The position numbers and the translations under genes are program-made. From NCBI RefSeq assembly GCF_963675975.1, contig NZ_OY780939.1, forward strand, positions 1,860,001-1,924,000: a stretch of 64,000 nucleotides of DNA, written 5' to 3'. Position 1 is the first letter of the stretch, and every line of letters starts with the position of its first letter. The notes under the pieces were generated by a model. The model did not search any database. It was not told the origin of the DNA and worked only from the letters and a program-made list of their open reading frames with translations. This DNA comes from Halarcobacter sp. GTDB taxonomy: Bacteria > Campylobacterota > Campylobacteria > Campylobacterales > Arcobacteraceae. Shown here piece after piece: positions 37,472-45,044 of the stretch.

Positions 37472-37492
37472 CACAATTAATTATTTTAATAT

Positions 37493-37498
37493 TATAAT
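37493..37498 (+). promoter_or_regulatory. -10 element of the tetR-H2 sensor operon
   Basis: A perfect TATAAT 30 bases before the TTG start of tetR, with AAGGA in between. Confidence 0.5.
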
Positions 37499-37527
37499 TA
37501 AAAATAAAATCAAGATAAGGATAGATT

Positions 37528-38118
37528 TTGCCATCTAAAGAAGAGAAAAAGAATACTATTATTGAAAACTCTTTGAAACTATTTTCTAAAAATGGTTTTT
37601 ATAATACAACAATCCCTGATATTGCTAAGTCAATGAAGATGAGTGTTGGTAATATGTACAACTACTTCAAATCTAAAGAGGAGTTGGCAAAATATGCTAT
37701 AAAATACTCTACAAATGTATTGGCTAAAGAACTAAAAGCAATTAACCAAATGGATATAACTTCAAAAGAGAAGATATTTATTTTTACTAAAAAATATTTA
37801 CAAAGTGTAAAAAAGTCACCTGAAGTGATAGAATATTTTTTAAGGGTATACCTTTCAAACAGAGAAGTATTTGCTGAAGGTTGTGAAGGGTTTTTATGCG
37901 TAAGTGAATTTGTAACTGAAGTTATGATATTACTAGATGAAGGTGCAGCCAAAAAAGAGTTTAGACAACAAGAATTTTTTCCAGCTTTTGCCATGATTAT
38001 GGGAGCTTTAGGAGGATTTGCATTTCTTTCAGGAGAAAAAGTTTTAGACAAGGATATTTTAACGTACTCTGATGAGGTAGCAGAAAACATCTACAGAGCA
38101 CTTAAATATGAAGACTAA
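37528..38118 (+). CDS. TetR-family regulator of the hydrogenase island
   Basis: 196 aa, TTG start with AAGGA six bases upstream. TetR helix-turn-helix at about 8-55: KNTIIENSLKLFSKNGF, IPDIAKSMKMSVGNMYNYFKSKEEL. The rest is the helical ligand/dimer domain, unlike any sub-family I can name. Its stop overlaps the start of the H2-sensor-like small subunit by 11 bases, and the same palindrome stands before its own promoter and both hyd operons. I infer control of hydrogenase expression; the ligand is unknown. Confidence 0.88.
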   Translation: MPSKEEKKNTIIENSLKLFSKNGFYNTTIPDIAKSMKMSVGNMYNYFKSKEELAKYAIKYSTNVLAKELKAINQMDITSKEKIFIFTKKYLQSVKKSPEVIEYFLRVYLSNREVFAEGCEGFLCVSEFVTEVMILLDEGAAKKEFRQQEFFPAFAMIMGALGGFAFLSGEKVLDKDILTYSDEVAENIYRALKYED

Positions 38119-38995
38119 AAAGCCAAAAGTTTTATGGCTTCAAGCCATAACTTGTAATGGTAATACTCACTCTTTTTTGAGTGCCAATGATAATAGAATG
38201 AAACTATTTTTAGATAGTTTTGATTTGATTTATCATCCTTCATTAACTACAGATTTAACAATTACTGATATTGTAAAAAAAAGTATTGAGATAGATTTTT
38301 TATTAGTTGAAGGAGCTATCACATCTGATACACACTTTTTTTCAACATCTGGATTCTCATCACACGATTTATTTAACAAGTTAGTAAAACAAACAAAATA
38401 TTTAGTTGCAGTTGGTTCTTGTGCTTCATATGGTGGAATACATGCTAAGTTTGAACAAAATAGTGATATTAGAGGGATTAAAGATTCTTTAGATTCTGAA
38501 AATATGTATATATTAAATCATCCAATTGTAAATTTAACAGGTTGTCCTGTAAATCCAGAATGGATTTTCCAAACTCTTTTTTCACTAAAAGATTTTGGAA
38601 AAATCATGCTTGATGATGAGGGTCGTCCAAAAGAGTTATATTATAGCTTAGCCCACCATGGATGTACTAGAAATGAATATTTTGAATGGAAAATAGAGGG
38701 ACATTTTGGTCAAAAAGAGGGTTGTCTTTTTTATGACCAAGGCTGCCGTGGTCCTATGACTCATTCAAACTGTAATAAAATATTATGGAATGATGTGAAC
38801 AGTAAAACTAGGGCTGGTATGCCATGTATTGGATGTACAGAATTTGATTTTCCAAGAGAAAATATGCTTGAAACTAAAAAGAACATAGGTATTCCAGATG
38901 AAGTGCCTTTAGGTGTTACTAAAAGAGCATATCTTTCAGCAGCTGGTGTTGCTAAAACATTTAAAATAGATAGACTTCACAAAAAACTTATATAG
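38108..38995 (+). CDS. Cytosolic group 2-type [NiFe]-hydrogenase small subunit (HupU/HoxB-like)
   Basis: 295 aa without a Tat signal or C-terminal anchor, so cytoplasmic. Iron-sulfur ligands: proximal C16, C105 and C146, but the fourth position is N19 (motif TCNGNTHS instead of CxGC); distal H183/C186/C206/C213 (HHGC, EGCLF, QGCRG); medial C222, C240, C243 (PCIGC). It pairs with the large subunit 18 bases downstream. The lack of a signal peptide and the company of a regulator suggest an H2 sensor; a cytosolic uptake enzyme is the alternative. Confidence 0.85.
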   Translation: MKTKKPKVLWLQAITCNGNTHSFLSANDNRMKLFLDSFDLIYHPSLTTDLTITDIVKKSIEIDFLLVEGAITSDTHFFSTSGFSSHDLFNKLVKQTKYLVAVGSCASYGGIHAKFEQNSDIRGIKDSLDSENMYILNHPIVNLTGCPVNPEWIFQTLFSLKDFGKIMLDDEGRPKELYYSLAHHGCTRNEYFEWKIEGHFGQKEGCLFYDQGCRGPMTHSNCNKILWNDVNSKTRAGMPCIGCTEFDFPRENMLETKKNIGIPDEVPLGVTKRAYLSAAGVAKTFKIDRLHKKLI

Positions 38996-39013
38996 ATTAT
39001 TCAAGAGGCATAT

Positions 39014-40369
39014 ATGAAAACAGTTGATATTATTGAAAGAATTGAAGGTGAAGCAAAGTTAGTTTGCTCTTGGAAAGATAATCTAATAGAAGATGCAAGA
39101 ATTGAGTTTTTAAACTTTAGAGGATTTGAATATATACTTGAAAACAAAGCTCCACTTGATGCTTTAGTTTATACCCCAAGAATCTGTGGAATTTGTGGAC
39201 AAGCTCATCTTAAAGCCACTGTTGAAGCCTTAGAATCTATTTACGAGGCAGTTGATTATAAAGTGGAACTTACAAAAAAAGCAGAAATTCTAAGAGAGAT
39301 TGGTTTAAATATAGAAATAATAGATTCACATATAAAATGGTTTTATATGTTCATTATGCCTGATATGATTAAACTATCAAATAAAGATTTTTCTTCATAT
39401 GAACCTTTAAAAGGTGAAAAATGGTTAAAGGCTTCATCTATTGCTAGTGAAACAATAAAGGCTTTAGCTATTATAGGAGGTCAATGGCCCCACACTTCAT
39501 ATATGATTCCAGGTGGAGTTGTAAGTGACCCCACACTTTTAGATTTATCAACAATGGGTAATTATTTAGATAATGCAATTAGATTTTTTGAAAAAGATTT
39601 TGCAGGTGTAGATTTAGAAAACTATTTAAGTTTTTCAAAAGTAACAGATTTAGACAAAATTACTTGTGATTTAAAAGATTTTATCACTTTATGCTTTGAA
39701 AACAATCTAGAAAATGAAGGGAAAAGCCATAATAGACATATTGTTTTAACAAATAGTCAATTGTTTAAAGCTGGAAAAAGTAATAAACGTTTAATAAATA
39801 AAATAGATTTTGAAAGAATTAAAGAGAATAACGATTACACATTTAATCTGGATAAAACAAAGCAATCTTCTCAAGCTTATGGATGGTCAAAAAGTGTTAA
39901 ATATGGTGAGAACTATTATGAAACAGGACCTTTATCAAGAGCAATAATCTCAAAAAGAAAATTTATCTCAAAAGTTCATGAAAAATATGCTGATTCTGTT
40001 TTAACAAGAGTATTAGGAAGAATGGATGAATTAGCTTATTTGCTTTATGAAACTAGAATGATGATAAAAAAAATTGATGTTAATGAAAACTCATTTATAA
40101 AACCAAATCTATCTTTAAATGATATAGCCCAAGGGAAAGGTATCGCAACTGTTGAGGCAAGTAGAGGTTCACTCTTACATGAAATAGATATAAAAGATGG
40201 AAAAATCAATAAATATAACGTAATTACCCCAACTGTTTGGAACTTAGGACCTGGGAGTTTAACTGAACCTTCTATAGCTCAAAAGGCAATGATTGGAAAT
40301 AATTCTATAAAAAAAGCTCAAATTATTTTAAGAAGTTTTGATGTTTGTTCTGTTTGTACTACTCATTAA
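39014..40369 (+). CDS. Cytosolic group 2-type [NiFe]-hydrogenase large subunit (HupV/HoxC-like)
   Basis: 451 aa. The L1 motif RICGICGQAH and the L2 motif DVCSVCTTH carry the four Cys that hold the NiFe site; L2 has DVC where DPC is usual. The protein stops directly after the L2 His, so there is no C-terminal peptide for a maturation protease to remove. That is the known state of regulatory (H2-sensing) hydrogenases such as HoxC/HupV. It is shorter than the HydB subunits (576-578 aa). No HoxJ-type kinase is encoded here. Confidence 0.88.
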   Translation: MKTVDIIERIEGEAKLVCSWKDNLIEDARIEFLNFRGFEYILENKAPLDALVYTPRICGICGQAHLKATVEALESIYEAVDYKVELTKKAEILREIGLNIEIIDSHIKWFYMFIMPDMIKLSNKDFSSYEPLKGEKWLKASSIASETIKALAIIGGQWPHTSYMIPGGVVSDPTLLDLSTMGNYLDNAIRFFEKDFAGVDLENYLSFSKVTDLDKITCDLKDFITLCFENNLENEGKSHNRHIVLTNSQLFKAGKSNKRLINKIDFERIKENNDYTFNLDKTKQSSQAYGWSKSVKYGENYYETGPLSRAIISKRKFISKVHEKYADSVLTRVLGRMDELAYLLYETRMMIKKIDVNENSFIKPNLSLNDIAQGKGIATVEASRGSLLHEIDIKDGKINKYNVITPTVWNLGPGSLTEPSIAQKAMIGNNSIKKAQIILRSFDVCSVCTTH

Positions 40370-40598
40370 CTGTATCTTTTAGTAACAATAGAAAAATAAA
40401 TTTAAGCTTAAAAAATAATATTTAAAAATTATATTTATACAAGATAAAAACACTCATATTTAAATAATCAACGAAAACATAGTATTTAGTTATATTTTTA
40501 TAAAAATAAAAAATATTTTTTTATTTTTTATGCAAAATATTAGTTAAAAATAATAAGTTTAGCTTAAGTATCTAAAGGATAATTTTACAATGATGCTA

Positions 40599-40612
40599 AA
40601 TGAACATTCATT
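40599..40612. promoter_or_regulatory. Palindromic operator before hydrogenase operon 1
   Basis: AATGAA-CA-TTCATT, perfect 6-base arms. A possible -10 GATAAT (40578-40583) lies just upstream, so the site falls near +9 to +22, a repressor-type position. The 266-base spacer 40370-40635 holds nothing else I can support apart from a TTTAAGCTTAAA palindrome at 40401-40412. Confidence 0.55.
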
Positions 40613-40635
40613 TAAATAAGACAAAGGAGAGGTTA

Positions 40636-41877
40636 ATGGTTGATTCTCATGACATGGTAAAAAAAGTTTTTACCCAGAATTCTGCTAGAGTCGATACAAA
40701 TAAAGGTGATGCATATTATAGTAAGCTTTTTGAAAAAGCAAAAACTAGATTAGAGGCATTAAAAAAGCAACCAGCACTTAAAGATATAGATATGATGGAT
40801 ATCGTTGAGAGTGAAGGTGTAAATAGAAGAGATTTCATGAAGTGGGCAAGTGCAACAACTGCAACTTTAATGTTACCTCCTATGTTTACACCATTAGTTG
40901 CTGAGGCTACTGAACTTATGAATAGAGTTCCAGTAATTTGGATTGAGTTACAAGATTGTGCAGGTAACTCAGAAGCTTTATTAAGATCTTCTGCTCCAAC
41001 AGTAGATGATTTATTATTTGATGTTTTAAGTTTAGAGTTCCATGAAACAATTATGGCTGCTTCTGGTCATCAAGCTGATGCTCAATTAGAGGATGCTATT
41101 CACCATTTCAAAGGTAAATATTTATTATTTGTAGAAGGAGCAATTCCTACAGCTATGAATGGTCAATATGGGACAATTGGTGCAAGTGGTGAAACTTTCC
41201 AAGAACACTTAGAAAGATTATCTAAAGATGCTGCTGCTGTTGTAGCTGTTGGTACATGTGCTACATTTGGTGGTATCCCTGCTGCTGCTCCAAATCCAAC
41301 TGGTGCTGTTGGTGTAATGGATTTAGTTAAAGGTAAGCCAGTTATTAATATTCCTGCCTGTCCTGCGAATCCTGCAAATATGGTTGGTGTTGTTTTACAT
41401 TATGTATTAACTGGACAAGTTCCTGAATTAGATTCTTTATTAAGACCTAAGTTTGCATTTGGTTATAGAATTCACGACAACTGTGAGAGAAGAGCTCACT
41501 TTGATGCTGGTGAATTTGTTGAAGAATGGGGAGATGAAGGTGCTAAAAACAATTTCTGTTTATATAAAGTTGGATGTAAAGGTCCAATGACATTTAATAA
41601 CTGTTCAATTATTAGATATAACGAGGGTGCAAACTGGCCTGTTGGTGTTGGTCGTGGATGTATTGGTTGTTCTGAGCCTGATTTCTGGGATAAATATGCT
41701 TATGAAAGACCAATGGCAGATGCAAATATCAAAGCACCAACTGGTGGGGTTGAAAAAACAGTTGATGAGTTTGGTCTTGGATTATTAACAGCAACAACAA
41801 TTGGTATAGGTGTACATGCAGTAGCAAGTGCTGCTATTGGAAAAAGAACAGTTCATAGTGAAGATGGAGAAGAGTAA
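40636..41877 (+). CDS. hydA: [NiFe]-hydrogenase 1 small subunit, periplasmic
   Basis: 413 aa from the ATG at 40636 (AAAGGAGAGG upstream); the ATG at 40600 lies in the operator and has no ribosome site. A Tat motif NRRDFMKW (R64-R65) precedes the export signal, and a C-terminal hydrophobic helix (LLTATTIGIGVHAVASAA) anchors it. The proximal motif is DCAGNSE: C108 is present but N111 replaces the second Cys. The other Fe-S motifs (TCATFGG, PACPANP, HDNCERR, VGCKGP, NNC, GCIGCSEPDF) are intact. It carries electrons from the NiFe site to HydC. Confidence 0.93.
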   Translation: MVDSHDMVKKVFTQNSARVDTNKGDAYYSKLFEKAKTRLEALKKQPALKDIDMMDIVESEGVNRRDFMKWASATTATLMLPPMFTPLVAEATELMNRVPVIWIELQDCAGNSEALLRSSAPTVDDLLFDVLSLEFHETIMAASGHQADAQLEDAIHHFKGKYLLFVEGAIPTAMNGQYGTIGASGETFQEHLERLSKDAAAVVAVGTCATFGGIPAAAPNPTGAVGVMDLVKGKPVINIPACPANPANMVGVVLHYVLTGQVPELDSLLRPKFAFGYRIHDNCERRAHFDAGEFVEEWGDEGAKNNFCLYKVGCKGPMTFNNCSIIRYNEGANWPVGVGRGCIGCSEPDFWDKYAYERPMADANIKAPTGGVEKTVDEFGLGLLTATTIGIGVHAVASAAIGKRTVHSEDGEE

Positions 41878-43613
41878 TGGGTAAACACGTAGTAATAGAT
41901 CCAATAACAAGGATTGAAGGACACTTAAGAATAGAAGCAGTAATTGATGATAATAATGTGATTACTGATGCGTTCAGTTCATCTACAATGTTTAGAGGAA
42001 TTGAAGAGATTTTAAAAGGTAGAGATCCAAGAGACTGTGGTCTTTTAGCTATGAGAATCTGTGGAGTTTGTACAGGTACTCATTATCAAAGATCAATTGA
42101 AGCAGTTGAGCATGCATTTGGTGTAACAATTCCAAAAAATGCAAGACTTGTTAGAAATTTAATGCAAGGTGCATTATATCTACATGACCATATTGTACAC
42201 TTCTATCATCTACACGCTTTAGACTGGGTAGATATTACTGAAGCTTTAAAAGCAGATCCAAAAGCAGCTGTAGCAGAAGCTCAAAAGTGGGCAAAAGTTG
42301 CTGGAACTAGACCATGGAATGCAAGTGAAGATGTATTTGCTGAAGTTCAAGAAAGAGTTACTAAATATGTAAAACAAGGAAGACTTGGAGTATTTGGAAA
42401 CGCTTACTGGGGAAGTAAAGCATATAAATTAACTCCTGAGCAAAACCTTATTGGTCTTTCTCACTATTTAGATGCATTGGAATTACAAAGAAAAATTGCA
42501 AAAGCACAAGCTATATTTGGTGGTAAAAACCCACATCCACAATCAATTGTTGTTGGTGGGGTAACTTGTGTTCAAGATATTAAAAATCCTGCAAGAATTG
42601 CTGAGTTTAAAGATATTATCCAATTAGCTCAAAAATTTACTAAACAAGCATATCTTCCAGATGTTTATATGGCTGGTACTATGTATGCTGATGAAGCACT
42701 AGCTGGTGTTGGTGGTGGTTTAGGTAACTTTATGTCTTATGGAGATTTTAATCTTGATGATACTCCATTTTATGAAGCTAAAAAACTATTCCCAAGTGGT
42801 GTTGTTTTAAATAAAGATTTATCAAAAGTATTTGAGTTAGACCAATCTAAAATTACAGAAGATGTAACTCACTCATGGTATGAAGGTAATGATAATCTTC
42901 ACCCATTTAGTGGTAAAACAAATCCTAACTATACTGGATTTAAAGAGAAAAAAGATGGTATTGCTTATTTAGATACTGATAACAAATATTCTTGGATTAA
43001 ATCACCATTATATGATGATCAAAGAATGGAAGTGGGTCCATTAGCAAGGATGATTATTGGAGTTGCAAGTGGTGATGAAAGAATTACTAAATATGTAACT
43101 ACATTCTTAAAAAATGGAAACTTACCAACAAAAGTATTATTCTCAACTGTAGGAAGAACAGCTGGTCGTGCTATTGAAACTGAATTAATGGCTGATGTTA
43201 TTATTGAATGGTGTGATGAATTAGCTGCAAATGCTGCATCAGGTGATTTATCAACTTGGACTGAATTTGATTTTGATAAAGTTTCAAAAGATGCACAAGG
43301 TTATGGTATGGCAGAAGCTCCAAGAGGTGGTTTAGGTCACTGGGTTAAAATCAAAGATGGAAAAGTTGCAAACTATCAAGCAGTTGTTCCTTCAACTTGG
43401 AATGCAGCACCAAAAGATTATAAAGGTAGAATGGGAGCTTATGAAGCTTCTTTAGTTGGTACAAAAGTTGTAGACCCTGATCAACCACTAGAGATTATTA
43501 GAACAGTGCACAGTTTTGACCCTTGTATCGCTTGTGCAGTTCACATTGTAGATACAAAAGGTAAAGAATTGGCAGTATACAAAGTAGATCCAGTAGGAGG
43601 ATGCCGTGCCTAA
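41877..43613 (+). CDS. hydB: [NiFe]-hydrogenase 1 large subunit
   Basis: 578 aa. L1 motif RICGVCTGTH and L2 motif DPCIACAVH hold the NiFe(CN)2CO centre. A 22-residue tail after the L2 His must be removed by the HydD protease before it joins HydA and is exported with it. The ATG overlaps the hydA stop by one base. It oxidises H2 in the periplasm. It clearly resembles HydB2 at 48097, including IDPITRIEGHLRIE at the start. Confidence 0.96.
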   Translation: MGKHVVIDPITRIEGHLRIEAVIDDNNVITDAFSSSTMFRGIEEILKGRDPRDCGLLAMRICGVCTGTHYQRSIEAVEHAFGVTIPKNARLVRNLMQGALYLHDHIVHFYHLHALDWVDITEALKADPKAAVAEAQKWAKVAGTRPWNASEDVFAEVQERVTKYVKQGRLGVFGNAYWGSKAYKLTPEQNLIGLSHYLDALELQRKIAKAQAIFGGKNPHPQSIVVGGVTCVQDIKNPARIAEFKDIIQLAQKFTKQAYLPDVYMAGTMYADEALAGVGGGLGNFMSYGDFNLDDTPFYEAKKLFPSGVVLNKDLSKVFELDQSKITEDVTHSWYEGNDNLHPFSGKTNPNYTGFKEKKDGIAYLDTDNKYSWIKSPLYDDQRMEVGPLARMIIGVASGDERITKYVTTFLKNGNLPTKVLFSTVGRTAGRAIETELMADVIIEWCDELAANAASGDLSTWTEFDFDKVSKDAQGYGMAEAPRGGLGHWVKIKDGKVANYQAVVPSTWNAAPKDYKGRMGAYEASLVGTKVVDPDQPLEIIRTVHSFDPCIACAVHIVDTKGKELAVYKVDPVGGCRA

Positions 43614-44340
43614 AATGAAGCGGGTTGAGAGAATGACTCCAATCATGCGAACCATTCACTGGATGAATGCAATTTGTATGGTTGTTGCAGTCATAACCGG
43701 GCTATATATAGGTCATCCATATTATCAATCTTTTATTGCAGATCCTGCAGTTGATAAATATGTGATGGCATGGAATAGATGGGGACATTTTATTGTTGCC
43801 ATTATATTTGATGTAACAGCAATTTTAATTGGTTACTTATATCTTTTTTCAAGATTTGAAAAACCTTATAAGAAGATATTACCAACTAAAAAGAATTTTA
43901 TTGAGTTTTGTGAAGTATTTTTTAACTTAATTACTTTTAATAGAAGAAAGAAATTTGATTCAGAACATAGTGATAGTTATAATATTATGTTCTTTACACT
44001 ATTTCATATTTTATTAGTATTTATGTTATTAACAGGTCTTCAAATGTATGTTCATGGTTTAGCATCTGGAACTAGTTCTATTGGAGCATGGTGGCCTTGG
44101 ATTTTACATTTATCAACAGATTGGACACTTTGGGTATTTGGTGGAAATATGGGAGTTAGAATTGCTCATCATACTGCTATGTATATTTTAATTATGTGGG
44201 TTATGTCACATATTTATTATCAAATCTGGAGAACTGTTTTCTGGAGAGAAGGGGACATTAATATTGTATTTGGTGGAACTAAATTTGTTAACAAAAATAT
44301 TGTTAACTCAAAAGGGGAAGTAGAATCACAAGGAAAATAG
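43606..44340 (+). CDS. hydC: Hydrogenase 1 cytochrome b subunit
   Basis: 244 aa, GTG start five bases after AGGAGG, overlapping hydB by 8 bases. Four membrane segments; candidate haem His residues in RTIHWMNAI, VHG, RIAHHTAMY and SHIYYQIW fit the Ni/Fe-hydrogenase b-type cytochrome family with two haems. It passes electrons from HydA to the menaquinone pool. It is about 20 residues longer than HydC2, mainly in a basic cytoplasmic loop. A strong terminator follows directly. Confidence 0.92.
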   Translation: MPKMKRVERMTPIMRTIHWMNAICMVVAVITGLYIGHPYYQSFIADPAVDKYVMAWNRWGHFIVAIIFDVTAILIGYLYLFSRFEKPYKKILPTKKNFIEFCEVFFNLITFNRRKKFDSEHSDSYNIMFFTLFHILLVFMLLTGLQMYVHGLASGTSSIGAWWPWILHLSTDWTLWVFGGNMGVRIAHHTAMYILIMWVMSHIYYQIWRTVFWREGDINIVFGGTKFVNKNIVNSKGEVESQGK

Positions 44341-44358
44341 TTAAGTGTTTCTATTTGT

Positions 44359-44395
44359 AATAGGCTGCGATTTTTTATCGCAGCCTATTTTTTTA
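44359..44395 (+). terminator. Strong terminator between hydC1 and hydD1
   Basis: AATAGGCTGCGAT (44359-44371), loop TTTTT, ATCGCAGCCTATT (44377-44389) with a run of seven T. It is one of the most GC-rich stems in the window and lies inside the hyd1 gene set. Confidence 0.85.
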
Positions 44396-44468
44396 TAAAA
44401 GTTTATTTAAGTTAAAATATTAGATTATAAATTTTAATTTTAATAAAACTTTATACACAGGGATTTTA

Positions 44469-45044
44469 ATGAAAAATATTGTTATTGGTGTAGGTAATGT
44501 ACTATTTAAAGATGAGGGTGTAGGTATTTATGCCTCAAAATATTTAGAAGAGAATTTTGAATTTGATGATAGTTTAGAGATTATTGAGGGTGGTACATTA
44601 GGGTTTAAATTAATGACATTTTTTCAAGAGTATGATAATGTAATTATTTTAGATACTGTTTCAATTGAAGATAAAGCAGGGGAGATTTTTAGATTGCCTT
44701 CTGATGTATTATTAGGACTTGGACAATATAGAAAAACTGCCCATGAAGTTGAAATAGTAGAGATGCTAGAGATTTGCTCAGTTTTAGATAAACATGCAGA
44801 AGTAACTATTTTAGGAATAATACCAGAAGATATCGAAAGTGTTGATATTGGACTTACTAAAACAATTGAAGATAGATTTGATGAGTATATTGCACAAGCA
44901 TTAAAAGAGTTAGAATCAGTTGGTATTAAGATGAAAAGAAAAGATAACAAATCAATCAAGCAAATTGCACAAGAGTTAATCGGAAGCTATAATGGTGAAC
45001 ACCTAAATAGAATTCCAAATGAGGAAGACACCACATGGAATTAA
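44469..45044 (+). CDS. hydD: Hydrogenase 1 maturation endopeptidase
   Basis: 191 aa, HycI/HyaD-type protease fold: GVGNVLFKDEGVG at the start (Glu that binds Ni), VIILDTVSIED (Asp) and AHEVEIVEML (His). It checks Ni insertion and removes the C-terminal peptide of HydB. A GGGATTT site precedes the ATG. It lies beyond the terminator that ends hydABC1, so a promoter in the 70 AT-rich bases upstream is likely (TTATAC at about 44450). Confidence 0.9.
   Translation: MKNIVIGVGNVLFKDEGVGIYASKYLEENFEFDDSLEIIEGGTLGFKLMTFFQEYDNVIILDTVSIEDKAGEIFRLPSDVLLGLGQYRKTAHEVEIVEMLEICSVLDKHAEVTILGIIPEDIESVDIGLTKTIEDRFDEYIAQALKELESVGIKMKRKDNKSIKQIAQELIGSYNGEHLNRIPNEEDTTWN

Noticed and set aside
40401-40412. TTTAAGCTTAAA palindrome as a terminator of the sensor-hydrogenase operon
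   Set aside because: A loop-free palindrome cannot form a normal terminator stem and no T-run follows.
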